Made by a program: the position numbers and the translations under genes. From Bifidobacterium animalis subsp. animalis ATCC 25527 (GTDB taxonomy: Bacteria; Actinomycetota; Actinomycetes; Actinomycetales; Bifidobacteriaceae), in assembly GCF_000260715.1 (NCBI RefSeq), contig NC_017834.1, positions 62,001-126,000 on the forward strand: a DNA stretch of 64,000 nucleotides. Direction: 5' to 3'. Below, in pieces: positions 1-9,103 of this stretch. The stretch's first letter is position 1. The number at the start of each line of letters is the position of its first letter. Below the pieces are notes generated by a model. It was not told the DNA's origin, ran no database searches, and worked only from the letters and a program-made list of their open reading frames with translations.

Positions 1-751
1 GTGCCAGCAGGTAGGTGACGAAGCCGATCAGCAGCGTCGCGATGACGATCTTCGTGACGGTCAGCGCCATCGGTTCGGGATTGAGGCCGGCCTTGGCGAC
101 CTTGGCACGCCGACGCAGCAAGCTCCACGCATACAGCGCGATGCAGATGATGCCGACGACTATGGTCAATCCGTCGAATGGACCCCACCAGCCGAGGATG
201 TTCGGCAGGTAGTTACGTGCGATGCCGCGGAATTCCGGGGAGGTGACCGGAACGGATTCGCCGACGATGACCGTTGCGAGGCCACGGAAGATGAGCATGC
301 CCGCCAGTGTGGTGATGAAGCCCGGGATGCCGACGTACGCCACCCAGAAGCCCTGCCAGCAGCCGATGACCAATCCGACGAGAAGCGAGATGAGAATGGC
401 CAGCATCCAGTTGACGCCTTGTCGTTCCATCAATATCGCGCAGACACCGCCCACAAAGGCGACAATCGAACCGACGGACAAATCGATATGGGTGGCGATG
501 ATGACCATGACCATGCCGATTGCCAGAATGATCACGTAGGCGTTCTGCTGGATCAGAGAGACGAAGCTGTTCGGCTTCAACAGGACGCCATCGGTGAGGA
601 ACTGGAACACGAGCACGATGACGATCAGCGCGCCCACGATGCCGTATTGCTTTGAATTGTTGGCCAATGTGCTCAGGACGCCATTGCCCTTCGCATCCTT
701 CTTCGGTGCCGGCGCCTTTGCCGGTGCTGGCGTTGCATTTGCGGTGGTCAT
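1..751 (-). CDS. Sugar ABC transporter permease (MmsB/GguB/XylH type), partial
   Basis: Inner-membrane permease of a monosaccharide ABC importer. The 3' end runs off the left edge, so about 250 codons are visible, where family members are usually near 400. Translation from the ATG at 751 begins MTTANATPAPAKAPAPKKD. Hydrophobic segments typical of the RbsC/XylH family follow (YGIVGALIVIVLVF, IILAIGMVMVIIATHIDLSV). The IDLSVGS stretch is a family hallmark. The ATG overlaps the stop of the upstream ATPase gene as ATGA (748-751), which indicates translational coupling. Long reading frames on other strands here are shadows. The exact sugar is not shown; the ATPase and lipoprotein partners are of the multiple-monosaccharide (ChvE-GguAB) type. 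Confidence 0.9.
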   Translation of the reverse strand, partial: MTTANATPAPAKAPAPKKDAKGNGVLSTLANNSKQYGIVGALIVIVLVFQFLTDGVLLKPNSFVSLIQQNAYVIILAIGMVMVIIATHIDLSVGSIVAFVGGVCAILMERQGVNWMLAILISLLVGLVIGCWQGFWVAYVGIPGFITTLAGMLIFRGLATVIVGESVPVTSPEFRGIARNYLPNILGWWGPFDGLTIVVGIICIALYAWSLLRRRAKVAKAGLNPEPMALTVTKIVIATLLIGFVTYLLA

Positions 752-2304
752 GATGCAACAACCTCCTTCTCTTTCGTCATGCCTTTCATCAGGTATTCCT
801 GTGTGAAGCCGTTCTTGTTCACGTTGTCGGTGACCACTCCCTGGCTCACGGTGTAGATGCGGTCGCAGATGCCGATCAGTTCCGGCAGCTCCGACGAGAT
901 CACGATGATCGCCTTGCCTTCATCGGCGAGCTTGTTGATGATTTCGTAGATCTCGTATTTGGCGCCGACGTCGATGCCGCGGGTGGGCTCGTCGAGGATC
1001 AGGATGTCGGGATTCGAGATCACCCATTTCGCGAGCACGACCTTCTGCTGGTTGCCGCCCGACAGGGTGCCGACATTGACGTCGATGTTGCTGCACTTGA
1101 TGTGGAAGTCGTTGCGGTACTCCTCCACTTCGGTGCGTTCGCCGTTCTCGTCCATGATCCCGTGCGAGCTCATCTTGCCCAGCGAGGCGAGTGCCGCGTT
1201 CTCACGAATGTTCTGCAGCAGATTGAGGCCGTAGACCTTGCGGTCTTCCGTAGCGTACGCCAGCCCGGCATCGATCGCCGCCTGCACGTTCGGCAGATGC
1301 ACCTCCTTGCCTTTGACGAACACCTTGCCGGAGATTCGCGATCCGTACGACTTGCCGAACACGCTCATCGCGAGCTCGGTGCGGCCTGCGCCCATGAGTC
1401 CCGCCAGGCCCACGATCTCTCCCGAATGCACGTTGATGTTCGCATGGTCGACGATGACGCGGTTCTGGTCGAGCGGGTGATGCACCGTCCAGTCCTCGAT
1501 GCGCAGATATTCCTCGCCGCCGGCGTTCGACTCGTGGTATGGGTACAGATTCGTGAGGGACCTGCCGACCATCTTCCTGATCAGCTCGTCCTGGTCGAGC
1601 GGGGTCTCCGGCGTGATGAACATCTCACCGACCGTCGCCCCGTCGCGAATGATCGTCACGTTGTCGGCAATGTCGGCGATCTCGTTGAGCTTGTGGCTGA
1701 TGATGATGCTCGTGACGCCTTGCTCGTCGCGCAGTTGGCGCACCAGATTCAACAGATGCGCCGAATCCTCGTCGTTCAAGGCCGCGGTGGGTTCGTCGAG
1801 GATCAGCAGCTTGACGTCCTTCGACAACGCTTTCGCGATTTCGACGAGCTGCTGCTTGCCCACGCCGATGTCCATGATCTTCGTGTCCGGATCTTCGGGC
1901 AGACCGACCTTCTCCAGCAGCGCCTTGGCCTTCGCACGCGTCTCGTCCCAGTCGATCATGCCGTGGGTAGCCTGTTCGTTGCCGATGAAGATGTTCTCCG
2001 CGATCGACAGGAACGGGCTCAGCGCGAGTTCCTGGTGGATGATGACGATGCCGTCGGCTTCGGAATCGTTGATGGTCTTGTACTTGCACTCCTTGCCGTT
2101 GTAGGTGATCGTTCCGGAATAGGACCCGTAGGGGTAGACGCCGGACAGCACGTTCATCAGTGTGGATTTTCCGGCTCCGTTCTCGCCGCAGATCGCGTGG
2201 ATCTCGCCGCGCCCCACCGTCAGATCCACGCCCGACAGCGCCTTGACCGGGCCGAACGTCTTGACGATGTTGTTCATCGTCAGAATCGTGTCGTTATGTG
2301 GCAT
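748..2304 (-). CDS. Sugar ABC transporter ATP-binding protein (GguA/MmsA type)
   Basis: Tandem-domain ATPase of about 518 aa that powers import with the neighbouring permease and binding protein. The first domain has Walker A GENGAGKST (about residue 40), Walker B LLILDEPTAAL and a degenerate signature (GVGKQQ). The second has a degenerate Walker A (GAGRTE), signature LSGGNQQK and ILILDEPTRGI. This asymmetry is normal for RbsA/XylG/GguA proteins. I chose the ATG at 2304 because AAGGAG lies about 8 nt upstream; a GTG six codons earlier overlaps that ribosome binding site. The gene is transcribed after the lipoprotein gene (29-nt gap) and overlaps the permease start. Confidence 0.94.
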   Translation of the reverse strand: MPHNDTILTMNNIVKTFGPVKALSGVDLTVGRGEIHAICGENGAGKSTLMNVLSGVYPYGSYSGTITYNGKECKYKTINDSEADGIVIIHQELALSPFLSIAENIFIGNEQATHGMIDWDETRAKAKALLEKVGLPEDPDTKIMDIGVGKQQLVEIAKALSKDVKLLILDEPTAALNDEDSAHLLNLVRQLRDEQGVTSIIISHKLNEIADIADNVTIIRDGATVGEMFITPETPLDQDELIRKMVGRSLTNLYPYHESNAGGEEYLRIEDWTVHHPLDQNRVIVDHANINVHSGEIVGLAGLMGAGRTELAMSVFGKSYGSRISGKVFVKGKEVHLPNVQAAIDAGLAYATEDRKVYGLNLLQNIRENAALASLGKMSSHGIMDENGERTEVEEYRNDFHIKCSNIDVNVGTLSGGNQQKVVLAKWVISNPDILILDEPTRGIDVGAKYEIYEIINKLADEGKAIIVISSELPELIGICDRIYTVSQGVVTDNVNKNGFTQEYLMKGMTKEKEVVAS

Positions 2305-2333
2305 GACCTGCTCCTTCCGCACGGGATGCCGCG

Positions 2334-3509
2334 TCAGCGGACGTCCTCGCCTTTCGTGAGCTTGTCAAACCGTTCCTGCGTGATGTATTTCGCCTTGACC
2401 AGCTCATCGAGATTCTCTCCGGTGATGTTCTGAGGGTTGAGCAGCTTGGATGGCACGTCGACGACATTGTTATTGAATTTGCCGTTGATGCCGGTGACCT
2501 GCTTGCCTTCGGCGATTTCGATGATCATGTCGTACACCGCATCCGCGAGCTTGTTGACATCCTTGAACACCGTTTCGCCTTGCTTGCCGGCTGCGATGTT
2601 CGACACCGCGATCTCCATCGCGTCCTGACCGGTGATCGGAGGCCAGCTCTCAGTGCCCGGCTGCATGTCGGGTCTCTTCGATTCGATTGCGTTGATGACG
2701 CCCTGTGCAATGCCGTCGTATGGGGTCAGCACCGCGTCGAGCTTGCGTCCGCTGGCGTAGGTGGAGTCGAGGATCGATTCCATGTCTTTCTGTGCCTGCT
2801 CGGTCTTCCACGACTGCACCGAGATCTTCTGCCAGTCGTCCACCTTGAAGTCCTTTGTGACGCCGCCACCGTGCTTGGAGGGGTTCACGAGCACACCTTT
2901 GGCGAAGTATGGCTGCAGCACTTCCCAGGCGCCCTTGAAGAAGTATTTCGCATTGTTGTCGTCGGGCGAACCGGTGAACAGTTCCATGTTGAACGGGCCC
3001 TTCTGGCCGTCGTTGAGCCCGAGCTGGTCGACAAGGTATTCTGCCTCGAGTTTGCCCACCTGTTCGAGCTGGAATGTGGCGTAGTAGTTGACGGCATCGG
3101 TGTTCATGATCAGTCGGTCGTATGCAATCACCGTCGCGCCGGCATCCCTGGCCTTCTCGACGGCCGGTCCGACCGCCGAACCGTCCTTCGAGGCGACGAC
3201 GAGGATCTTCGCGTTCTGGTTCACCATGTTCTCGATGTCGGCATTCTGCTGTGCCGGCTTGTCGTCGGCGAAGTTCAGCACGACCTTGTAGCCGGCCTTC
3301 TCGAGCTTGTCTTTGAGGTTGTTGCCGTCTTTGTTCCAGCGTTCCTCGGATTTCGTGGGCATTGAGATGCCTATGGTAGCGCCTTTTTCGAGCTTCTGCG
3401 TGCCGCCGGTCTGTTCGAAACCGGCACGGGTGGAGCTGCACGCCCCGAGACCCGCGCATATCGCAATGGCGCTGATGAGGGCTATGATCCTTTTGGTGCT
3501 CTTCATCAT
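2334..3509 (-). CDS. Sugar-binding lipoprotein of ABC transporter (ChvE-like)
   Basis: Extracellular substrate-binding component, about 391 aa. A lysine-containing N-terminus and hydrophobic stretch lead to a lipobox LGAC with the lipidated cysteine at about residue 24. The mature part begins TIGISMPTKSEERW, a ChvE-type periplasmic-binding-protein start, with PITGQDAMEIAV near the C-terminus. The start is either MMKSTK (3509, AAAGGAG 9 nt upstream) or MEQ (3518, too close to the same site). It is the first gene of a binding protein-ATPase-permease operon whose promoter must lie in 3510-3725. An inverted repeat there (3590-3616) is a likely operator for the divergent ROK regulator. Confidence 0.92.
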   Translation of the reverse strand: MMKSTKRIIALISAIAICAGLGACSSTRAGFEQTGGTQKLEKGATIGISMPTKSEERWNKDGNNLKDKLEKAGYKVVLNFADDKPAQQNADIENMVNQNAKILVVASKDGSAVGPAVEKARDAGATVIAYDRLIMNTDAVNYYATFQLEQVGKLEAEYLVDQLGLNDGQKGPFNMELFTGSPDDNNAKYFFKGAWEVLQPYFAKGVLVNPSKHGGGVTKDFKVDDWQKISVQSWKTEQAQKDMESILDSTYASGRKLDAVLTPYDGIAQGVINAIESKRPDMQPGTESWPPITGQDAMEIAVSNIAAGKQGETVFKDVNKLADAVYDMIIEIAEGKQVTGINGKFNNNVVDVPSKLLNPQNITGENLDELVKAKYITQERFDKLTKGEDVR

Positions 3510-3589
3510 CTGCTCCATCTCCTTTGACGGAATGTGATTGGTGGCTTCATCGCCGCGATCTCGTTGAGATCTAGTTCCATATCATACGA

Positions 3590-3616
3590 TGTTGAGTTAA
3601 GTTGTCAAACTCAACA
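3590..3616. promoter_or_regulatory. Inverted repeat, probable ROK-family operator
   Basis: Perfect 9-bp arms TGTTGAGTT (3590-3598) and AACTCAACA (3608-3616) flank 9 bp. The site lies between the divergent ROK regulator and the sugar-transport operon, about 75 bp upstream of the lipoprotein start. T/A-rich TTGAGTT/AACTCAA half-sites are compatible with ROK (XylR/NagC) operators. The regulator assignment is an inference from proximity. Confidence 0.65.
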
Positions 3617-3647
3617 TGGCGTGTTGTGTCGTTTTGAGTTCAGGCAA

Positions 3648-3726
3648 TAAATCCAAAACGATGTTTTCGCCATCATTTTGTGGCATTTCTCACCGATTTG
3701 CTTCGATTTCGAGGGTTTTGGATTTA
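3648..3726. promoter_or_regulatory. 12-bp inverted repeat ending at the ROK gene start
   Basis: TAAATCCAAAAC (3648-3659) and GTTTTGGATTTA (3715-3726) are exact inverted copies separated by 55 bp. The right arm ends on the A of the proposed ATG of the ROK gene. This could be an autoregulatory or looping site, or an RNA structure at the start codon. Function unknown. Confidence 0.45.
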
Positions 3727-4937
3727 TGCTGTTAGATATGGCAGGACGATTCTCGAAGAAGAAGCTTGGCTCCCAAAGCTCCCTCCGCGAGGCGAATCGC
3801 GCCAATTTGCTGGAATCGATCCACAAATTCGGGGCGATGACGCAAGTCGAGCTCGCCGAAATCATGGGCGTGTCGACCGCTACGATCTCGGCGCTCGTGC
3901 ATCAATTGGTGGATGAGGGGCAGCTGGAGACGCAGGGCACCGTGCGCAACGGGCGACGTGCCCAGTTGGTGACGCTCGCGCACCATCAGGGACTTGCGGC
4001 CGGGGTGCCCATCACACGACGTGGATTGCGCGTTGTGCTGTGCGACGATACGCGTACCCCGTTTGCAGACCACTACTATCCGTTGCCCCAACGGCATCTG
4101 CCCGACACGACCCTGGACGTGGTGATTCGCCTCATCCGCGAATCCCTGGACCAGATGGGAGCGCAGCCCAGCGAGCTGTTCGCCATCGGGGTGGCCTTGG
4201 GTGCCCCCGTCGATTCGCGCTCACACATGCTTGCCGTGCCCGGATTGCTCCCCGGCTGGGAGGAGGTGGACGTCGGCGCCGTGCTGGAATCGGCGTTCGG
4301 CGTGCCTGTGCTGGTGGACAACGATGCGAATCTGAGCGCCTTCTGCGAGGCGCGTGTGGGAGCCGGTGCGGGCATTGAGGACTTCGTGTATGTGAACGCA
4401 AGCGACGGTGTCGGGGCCGGCATCGTGGAAGGGGGAGAGATTCGCCGTGGGATTACCGGATTGGCAGGGGAGATCGGCCATATTCAGGTGGACCCGCTCG
4501 GATCGATCTGCCAATGCGGAAATCGCGGTTGCCTGAACACCGTGGTCGATGAGCAGCGATTGACCTCGCTGTTGGCGGTCACCCACGGCAATCTCACATT
4601 GAACGATCTCGTGGCCAAGGCGAATGAGGGCGACCCGGGTTGCCGCCGTGTGATTGCCGACGCGGCGGTGCGCATTGGCAACGTGACCTCGACGCTGTGC
4701 ATCTCGGTCGACCCCGAACTCGTCGTTGTTGGCGGCGAGTTGGCGAGGGCCGGCGACGTGTTTCTCGAACCGTTCCGGGAATCCCTGCAGCGCCTGCTGT
4801 TCCCGGATGCCCTGACGCCGATCTCGGTGCTTGAGGCGAAGATGCCGAAAATCAGCGCCGCTTTGGGGGCGGGGATTCTGGCGATGGAGGGGGTGGAGCG
4901 TGCGTCGATCAACGGTGGAACGCAGTCCGAAGGATAA
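3726..4937 (+). CDS. ROK family transcriptional regulator
   Basis: Sugar-responsive regulator of about 403 aa. An N-terminal winged HTH (MTQVELAEIMGVSTATISALV) is followed by a ROK sugar-kinase-like domain with GVALGAPVD, VLVDNDANLSA and the cysteine cluster CQCGNRGCL preceded by GEIGHIQV, the ROK zinc site. Start options are ATG 3726 (GAGGG upstream) and ATG 3738 (MAGRFSKKK); a longer in-frame extension to 3678 has no support. It is divergent from the sugar ABC operon and probably represses it. The same-strand ATPase gene begins 27 to 39 nt downstream, so the two may be co-transcribed. Confidence 0.92.
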   Translation: MLLDMAGRFSKKKLGSQSSLREANRANLLESIHKFGAMTQVELAEIMGVSTATISALVHQLVDEGQLETQGTVRNGRRAQLVTLAHHQGLAAGVPITRRGLRVVLCDDTRTPFADHYYPLPQRHLPDTTLDVVIRLIRESLDQMGAQPSELFAIGVALGAPVDSRSHMLAVPGLLPGWEEVDVGAVLESAFGVPVLVDNDANLSAFCEARVGAGAGIEDFVYVNASDGVGAGIVEGGEIRRGITGLAGEIGHIQVDPLGSICQCGNRGCLNTVVDEQRLTSLLAVTHGNLTLNDLVAKANEGDPGCRRVIADAAVRIGNVTSTLCISVDPELVVVGGELARAGDVFLEPFRESLQRLLFPDALTPISVLEAKMPKISAALGAGILAMEGVERASINGGTQSEG

Positions 4938-4964
4938 TCTGGAAGGCGGAGAGCTCGCACGGGA

Positions 4965-5828
4965 ATGGGGAAGGCAATGAGTGTTCAGTCGACGTTGATT
5001 GAACTGCATGGCGTAACGAAGAAGTACGGGAACGTGGAAGCGTTGCGGGAGGTCAGCCTCGCGGTGCGGAGGCGGCAGATCGTTGCGATAGTGGGAGACA
5101 ACGGCGCCGGCAAATCGACATTGGTGCATGTCATCGCCGGACTCGAGCAGCCGGATTCCGGCAGCATAACGATATGCGGCAGGCAAGTGCGTATAGACGG
5201 TATCGCGAAGGCGGCCGAGCTCGGCATAGCATCTGCGTTCCAGCAGCCCGAGTTCTGCGAGAATCTGGATGTCTCGGCGAATATTTTCCTCGGGCAGGAG
5301 CTGCGGCGAGGCATTGCTGCGCGCGATGACACCGGCATGTACGACAAAGCGCGCGAAGTGCTCAACACGCTATCCACGCCGGTGCGCGCCAGCCAAAGCA
5401 TATCCTCCCTTTCGGGAGGGCAGCGGCAGACCGTGGCGATTGCGCGCACGCTGCTCAATGATCCGAGTCTGGTCGTACTTGACGAGCCGACGGCGTCGCT
5501 GTCGGTGACGCAGACCGCCGAGGTGCTCGAATACATCACCGAGTTGAGATCGGCGAATCGCAGCGTCATCATGGTCTGCCATGATCTGCCGAACGTGTTC
5601 GCAATCGCGGATCGCATCGTCGTGATGCGACACGGGGAGATCCGGGCCGTGCACAACACGTCGGAGACCTCCTACGAAGAGGTCATCGCGGAGATCTCCG
5701 GTGTGGACAGGCCCCGCACCCCGCTGCCTCGGTTGCGTGAACGGGCGTCGCGCACGCGAACACAGGTCGGTCGTGAGCCGCGCTCGCGCCCGTCACGAGG
5801 AGGGGACCACGATGGAACCATTGCGTGA
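4965..5828 (+). CDS. Single-domain sugar ABC transporter ATPase, apparently without partners
   Basis: About 283-287 aa. Walker A GDNGAGKST, signature LSGGQRQ, Walker B LVVLDEPTASL and switch H in CHDLP are all present. It resembles half-size carbohydrate ATPases of the FrcA type. The start is ambiguous: ATG 4965, or ATG 4977 with GGGGAAGG very close upstream. The last 40 or so residues (RTRTQVGREPRSRPSRGG) are basic and low-complexity, unlike the family, and may be run-on coding beyond the domain. No permease or binding protein adjoins; it may serve the importer across the ROK gene or a distant permease. A 47-bp repeat begins 15 nt after the stop. Confidence 0.85.
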   Translation: MGKAMSVQSTLIELHGVTKKYGNVEALREVSLAVRRRQIVAIVGDNGAGKSTLVHVIAGLEQPDSGSITICGRQVRIDGIAKAAELGIASAFQQPEFCENLDVSANIFLGQELRRGIAARDDTGMYDKAREVLNTLSTPVRASQSISSLSGGQRQTVAIARTLLNDPSLVVLDEPTASLSVTQTAEVLEYITELRSANRSVIMVCHDLPNVFAIADRIVVMRHGEIRAVHNTSETSYEEVIAEISGVDRPRTPLPRLRERASRTRTQVGREPRSRPSRGGDHDGTIA

Positions 5829-5842
5829 AAGAAGTGAGCCAT

Positions 5843-5889
5843 TGCGTAAAAAGAGACACTCCTCGGACGTATATGTCCCTTATTACGCA
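5843..5889. repeat. 47-bp inverted-half-site unit 1
   Basis: Arms TGCGTAAAAAGAGACA and TGTCCCTTATTACGCA (14 of 16 pair) flank 15 bp. A half-site-like copy (TTGCGTGAAAGAAG) sits just upstream at about 5821. Intergenic, downstream of the lone ABC ATPase. Confidence 0.85.
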
Positions 5890-5943
5890 GATTTGTTGCG
5901 CAGATTGAATACGCAATCCGCGCATTCGAGCTTCTCTCAATCT

Positions 5944-5990
5944 TGCGTAATTGGAGACAAATCACAGCTGATTTTGTCTCTTTTTACGCA
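5944..5990. repeat. 47-bp inverted-half-site unit 2
   Basis: Arms TGCGTAATTGGAGACA and TGTCTCTTTTTACGCA with 15 bp between. Inner AAATCA/TGATTT extends the possible stem. The unit lies 55 bp upstream of the next gene. Confidence 0.85.
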
Positions 5991-6044
5991 GGATGAGAAG
6001 CAAGAAGCAATGAAGTAAGAAGGAAAAGAAAGGAAGGGAATGGC

Positions 6045-6386
6045 ATGGGTGCAGCGGAAATCGTAGTCACCGTGGTGGCGACAATCGCATGCCTGGGCAT
6101 GGGCGTGTTTCTGGGGTCATTGCCGTTCAAGCGAGACGAACTGACGGAATGGCATGTCAAATACCAACAGCTATGCGGCGTGCTCGCCTGCGGCATCGTG
6201 ATCATTCTGATGCTGCTCGGCTATGATCTGGCATCGTGGCTCGCAATTGCGGCTCTCGCAGTGGGTGTGGCGGTGAGTCGCATTCCGGTGGTTCGGCGAG
6301 GCTTGCTGGCGCGTTTCCCCGAGCTGCATCCGGCCGAACGGCAGTCGCCGTTGCGCAAGGGCGCGTCAAAGAAGCGCCGGTCATAG
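6045..6386 (+). CDS. Small membrane protein, hypothetical
   Basis: Protein of 113 aa not recognised as a named family. Hydrophobic segments at about residues 5-25, 44-60 and 62-80, separated by a charged loop (FKRDELTEWHVKYQ), suggest three membrane helices. The C-terminal tail is basic (SPLRKGASKKRRS) and probably cytoplasmic. GGAAGGG upstream supports the ATG. Its stop overlaps the convergent LacI regulator stop by 6 bp. Confidence 0.7.
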   Translation: MGAAEIVVTVVATIACLGMGVFLGSLPFKRDELTEWHVKYQQLCGVLACGIVIILMLLGYDLASWLAIAALAVGVAVSRIPVVRRGLLARFPELHPAERQSPLRKGASKKRRS

Positions 6387-7415
6387 ACTGGTTGACGAGC
6401 GCTCCACCAAGGTGAAATCGGATGTGTATACGCGTTTCGCGCCATCGTACCCTTGAATGCGTTCGATGAGCATGTCCACCGCGTGCCGCGCGTAGCTGTC
6501 GATATGCGGGTCGATTGTCGTCAGAGACGGGTTCGCATACGTCGCCTCCGGTACATTGTCGAAACCCACCACCTGCACATCGTCGGGTACGCGGATTCCC
6601 CGTACCTGCAATTGATGCAACGCTCCCAGCGCCATCGCGTCATTGAGACAGATGATGGCGTCCGGTCGCACGCCTTGGTCCATCATCAGATTCGTTGCGC
6701 GAACGCCGCTGTCGCTCGTCAATAAGCCACCTGAGAACAGCATGTCCATGCGGGCCTCGATGCCATGCTCCTCGTATGCCTGCATATACCCTTGCACGCG
6801 GAGTTCCTGCGTACCCTCGGTGGCTTGTCGGTAATGCCTTGCGCCGAGCGAGCCGTCTGCGCCGAACAGCGCGATGGAACGGTACCCGGAATCAAGCAGG
6901 CGATTGGTGGTGTATCGCATCGCCTCCACGTTCGGCATGGTGACCTGATCCACCTTGCCATAGGCGTCCCAGTCGCCGGTGAGCACCAGAGGATAGCTTT
7001 GGTCGAGCATCTTGCTGTGTTGTCCCATTGCATGATCGGCGAAGACGATCCACCCGTCTGCGGCCAGATTATTCGCCTGTCGCATCGCCCGTGCCAGGCC
7101 GTGCTCATTCTGGCCGTAGGTGTTTATGATGACCCCGTAATGATGCTCCCGCGCGCAGACGATGATCTGATCGGCCAGATACGAGGCGAATGGCTGGGAG
7201 AAATCGAAGATGGCCAATCCGAGCAACCCGGTTGTGCCGGTTTTCAGTGAACGTGCCGAGAGGTTGATCGTGTAGTTCAGCTTGTCCATTGCCTCAAGCA
7301 CGCGTCCACGTGTCGATTCACGCATGCTGCCGGTGCCGTTGATCACGTTCGAGACTGTTTTGAACGATACGCCGGCCTCGGCCGCGACATCCTTGATGGT
7401 CACGCCTTTTGCCAT
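6381..7415 (-). CDS. LacI family transcriptional regulator
   Basis: Protein of 344 aa with an N-terminal LacI HTH (VTIKDVAAEAGVSFKTVSNVI) and a periplasmic-binding-like effector domain (VVGFDNVPEATYANPSLTTI near the C-terminus). It lies 117 bp downstream of and co-directional with the GH51 arabinofuranosidase gene and beside araBDA. It is therefore the best local candidate for an arabinose-responsive repressor. Candidate targets are the 16-bp palindromes at 9104-9119 and 9179-9194 and the LacI-like site at 9344-9357; these are two different motifs, so a second regulator may be involved. Confidence 0.92.
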   Translation of the reverse strand: MAKGVTIKDVAAEAGVSFKTVSNVINGTGSMRESTRGRVLEAMDKLNYTINLSARSLKTGTTGLLGLAIFDFSQPFASYLADQIIVCAREHHYGVIINTYGQNEHGLARAMRQANNLAADGWIVFADHAMGQHSKMLDQSYPLVLTGDWDAYGKVDQVTMPNVEAMRYTTNRLLDSGYRSIALFGADGSLGARHYRQATEGTQELRVQGYMQAYEEHGIEARMDMLFSGGLLTSDSGVRATNLMMDQGVRPDAIICLNDAMALGALHQLQVRGIRVPDDVQVVGFDNVPEATYANPSLTTIDPHIDSYARHAVDMLIERIQGYDGAKRVYTSDFTLVERSSTSL

Positions 7416-7532
7416 GGTCGGTCTCCGATGCGCCTTGCTGTTTACCTATGCATTGCCTATCGCCTTGAATCGTATCACTATGCACGTTGCCGGGGATGCC
7501 GGTGGCCCAGACCGACGGTCCGGGCCGTTGTG

Positions 7533-9074
7533 TCAGCGCAGATGGATTGCGGTCCAACTCACCGGCGGAAGGGTCACGGTGACCATGCCATCCTGGATGG
7601 AGGCGGTGTCGTTGGGGTGGGGCACCACGCGATCCTGATGGTTCACGGTGTTTGTGGCCAGCATGTCGTCATCGTGCAACGTTCTCACATCAAGCTCGGT
7701 AGGCGTGAAACCTTCCGGCAACTTGATCTCGAAGTCGCATCCATCGTCCAGCGAACGGTTGGTGACAAACACGGAGACCGAGCCGTCTTTGCCTCGCACG
7801 GCCACGGCATTCGTGGAGTTCACGTTGCCATAGCGGTTGGTGTGGTACTGGGCGGACTCGATCTTGGGCTCCAGCACATCGCCGCCCTTGGCCCAGGCTG
7901 CGGTGAGGGAGAACGGGTAGAAGGTGGTTTGGCGCCAAGCGGGCCCATTCGGCTCGGTCATGATGGGGGCGATGACGTTGACGAGCTGAGCGAGTGATGC
8001 CGCATGCACACGATCTGCGTTTTGCAGCAATGTGATGAGGAGGTCACCCACCACCACGGCATCGGCCACGGTGTAGACGTCCTCGAGCAGCCGAGGGGCT
8101 ACGGGCCAGTTGCCTATGCCTTCCGGGTTCTTGCTGGGTTCCTCCTCTTGGTACCACACATTCCACTCATCGAAGGAAATGTACACGTTGTGGTCGCTCT
8201 TGAGTCGCGACTTCGTGGCGTCGATGGCGGCGCCCACATCCTTGATGAATCCATCCATATCCACGCCGGAGGCGAGGAACGACGCCATGTCGCGCGAGCC
8301 GTTCTCCATCAGCTGCGGGAAATAGTAGGCATGTGCTGAAACGAAATCCACCTTGTCGAAGGTGTGCTCGAGCACGGTCTCCTCCCATTTGCCGAAAGAG
8401 TCCATCGTATGGCTCGATGAACCACAGACGACCAGCTCAAGATCGGGGTCTAACATGCGCATGCCTGCCGCCACCGAGGCCGCGAGCTTGCCGTAGTCCT
8501 CGGCGTCCTTGTGCCCGAGCTGCCAAGGGCCGTCCATTTCATTGCCCAAGCACCACATGCGGATGTCGAACGGGTTATCGGCGCCGTTGCGAATACGTTC
8601 CTCCGAGCGGGCAGTGCCTTCCGGAACGTTCGCATATTCAAGCAGATCCAGTGCTTCTGGCAATCCGCGGGTGCCGAGATTGACGGCTTCCATCAACTCG
8701 TTGCCGCCGGTCTTATTCAGCCATGAGACCATTTCGTGCAGCCCGAACTGATTCGTTTCGGTGGAATGCCAAGCCAGATCAAGGCGACGAGGTCGGTTCT
8801 CCTTTGGGCCAATGCCATCTTCCCATCGATAGCCTGACACAAAGTTGCCGCCGGGGTAGCGGATGGTGGTGGCACCGAGTTCCTTGACCAGATCGATGAC
8901 GTCTTGGCGGAACCCCTCGGCATCGGCAGTGGGATGCCCCGGTTCATAGATGCCGGTGTATACGCAGCGTCCCAGATGCTCGACAAATGAGCCGAACACA
9001 CGGTCGTGCACCGGGCCGACCCTGAATTCGTCATCTACCACGAGTCTGGCATGTGCTGGGGTATGCTCGGCCAT
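7533..9074 (-). CDS. abfA: GH51 alpha-L-arabinofuranosidase
   Basis: Intracellular-type GH51 enzyme of 513 aa that releases L-arabinose from arabinoxylan or arabinan oligosaccharides. Family motifs are RYPGGNFVSGYRWEDGIGP, the acid/base glutamate in CLGNEMDGPW and the nucleophile glutamate in ISFDEWNVW. No signal peptide is visible, so the substrates are probably imported oligosaccharides. The ATG at 9074 has AGGAGG 5 nt upstream; the frame extends 18 codons further without support. Two operator-like palindromes lie in the 336-bp region shared with divergent araB. Confidence 0.93.
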   Translation of the reverse strand: MAEHTPAHARLVVDDEFRVGPVHDRVFGSFVEHLGRCVYTGIYEPGHPTADAEGFRQDVIDLVKELGATTIRYPGGNFVSGYRWEDGIGPKENRPRRLDLAWHSTETNQFGLHEMVSWLNKTGGNELMEAVNLGTRGLPEALDLLEYANVPEGTARSEERIRNGADNPFDIRMWCLGNEMDGPWQLGHKDAEDYGKLAASVAAGMRMLDPDLELVVCGSSSHTMDSFGKWEETVLEHTFDKVDFVSAHAYYFPQLMENGSRDMASFLASGVDMDGFIKDVGAAIDATKSRLKSDHNVYISFDEWNVWYQEEEPSKNPEGIGNWPVAPRLLEDVYTVADAVVVGDLLITLLQNADRVHAASLAQLVNVIAPIMTEPNGPAWRQTTFYPFSLTAAWAKGGDVLEPKIESAQYHTNRYGNVNSTNAVAVRGKDGSVSVFVTNRSLDDGCDFEIKLPEGFTPTELDVRTLHDDDMLATNTVNHQDRVVPHPNDTASIQDGMVTVTLPPVSWTAIHLR

Positions 9075-9103
9075 ATTGCCTCCTGTTCCTCGGTGTCGCA
9101 CTA

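Noticed and set aside
1102..2433. 443-codon plus-strand frame
   Set aside because: Antisense to the sugar ATPase; composition is Arg/Val/Leu-rich shadow coding with no motif or ribosome binding site.
4965..5828. Pseudogene
   Set aside because: All ATPase motifs are intact; only the C-terminal tail is odd.
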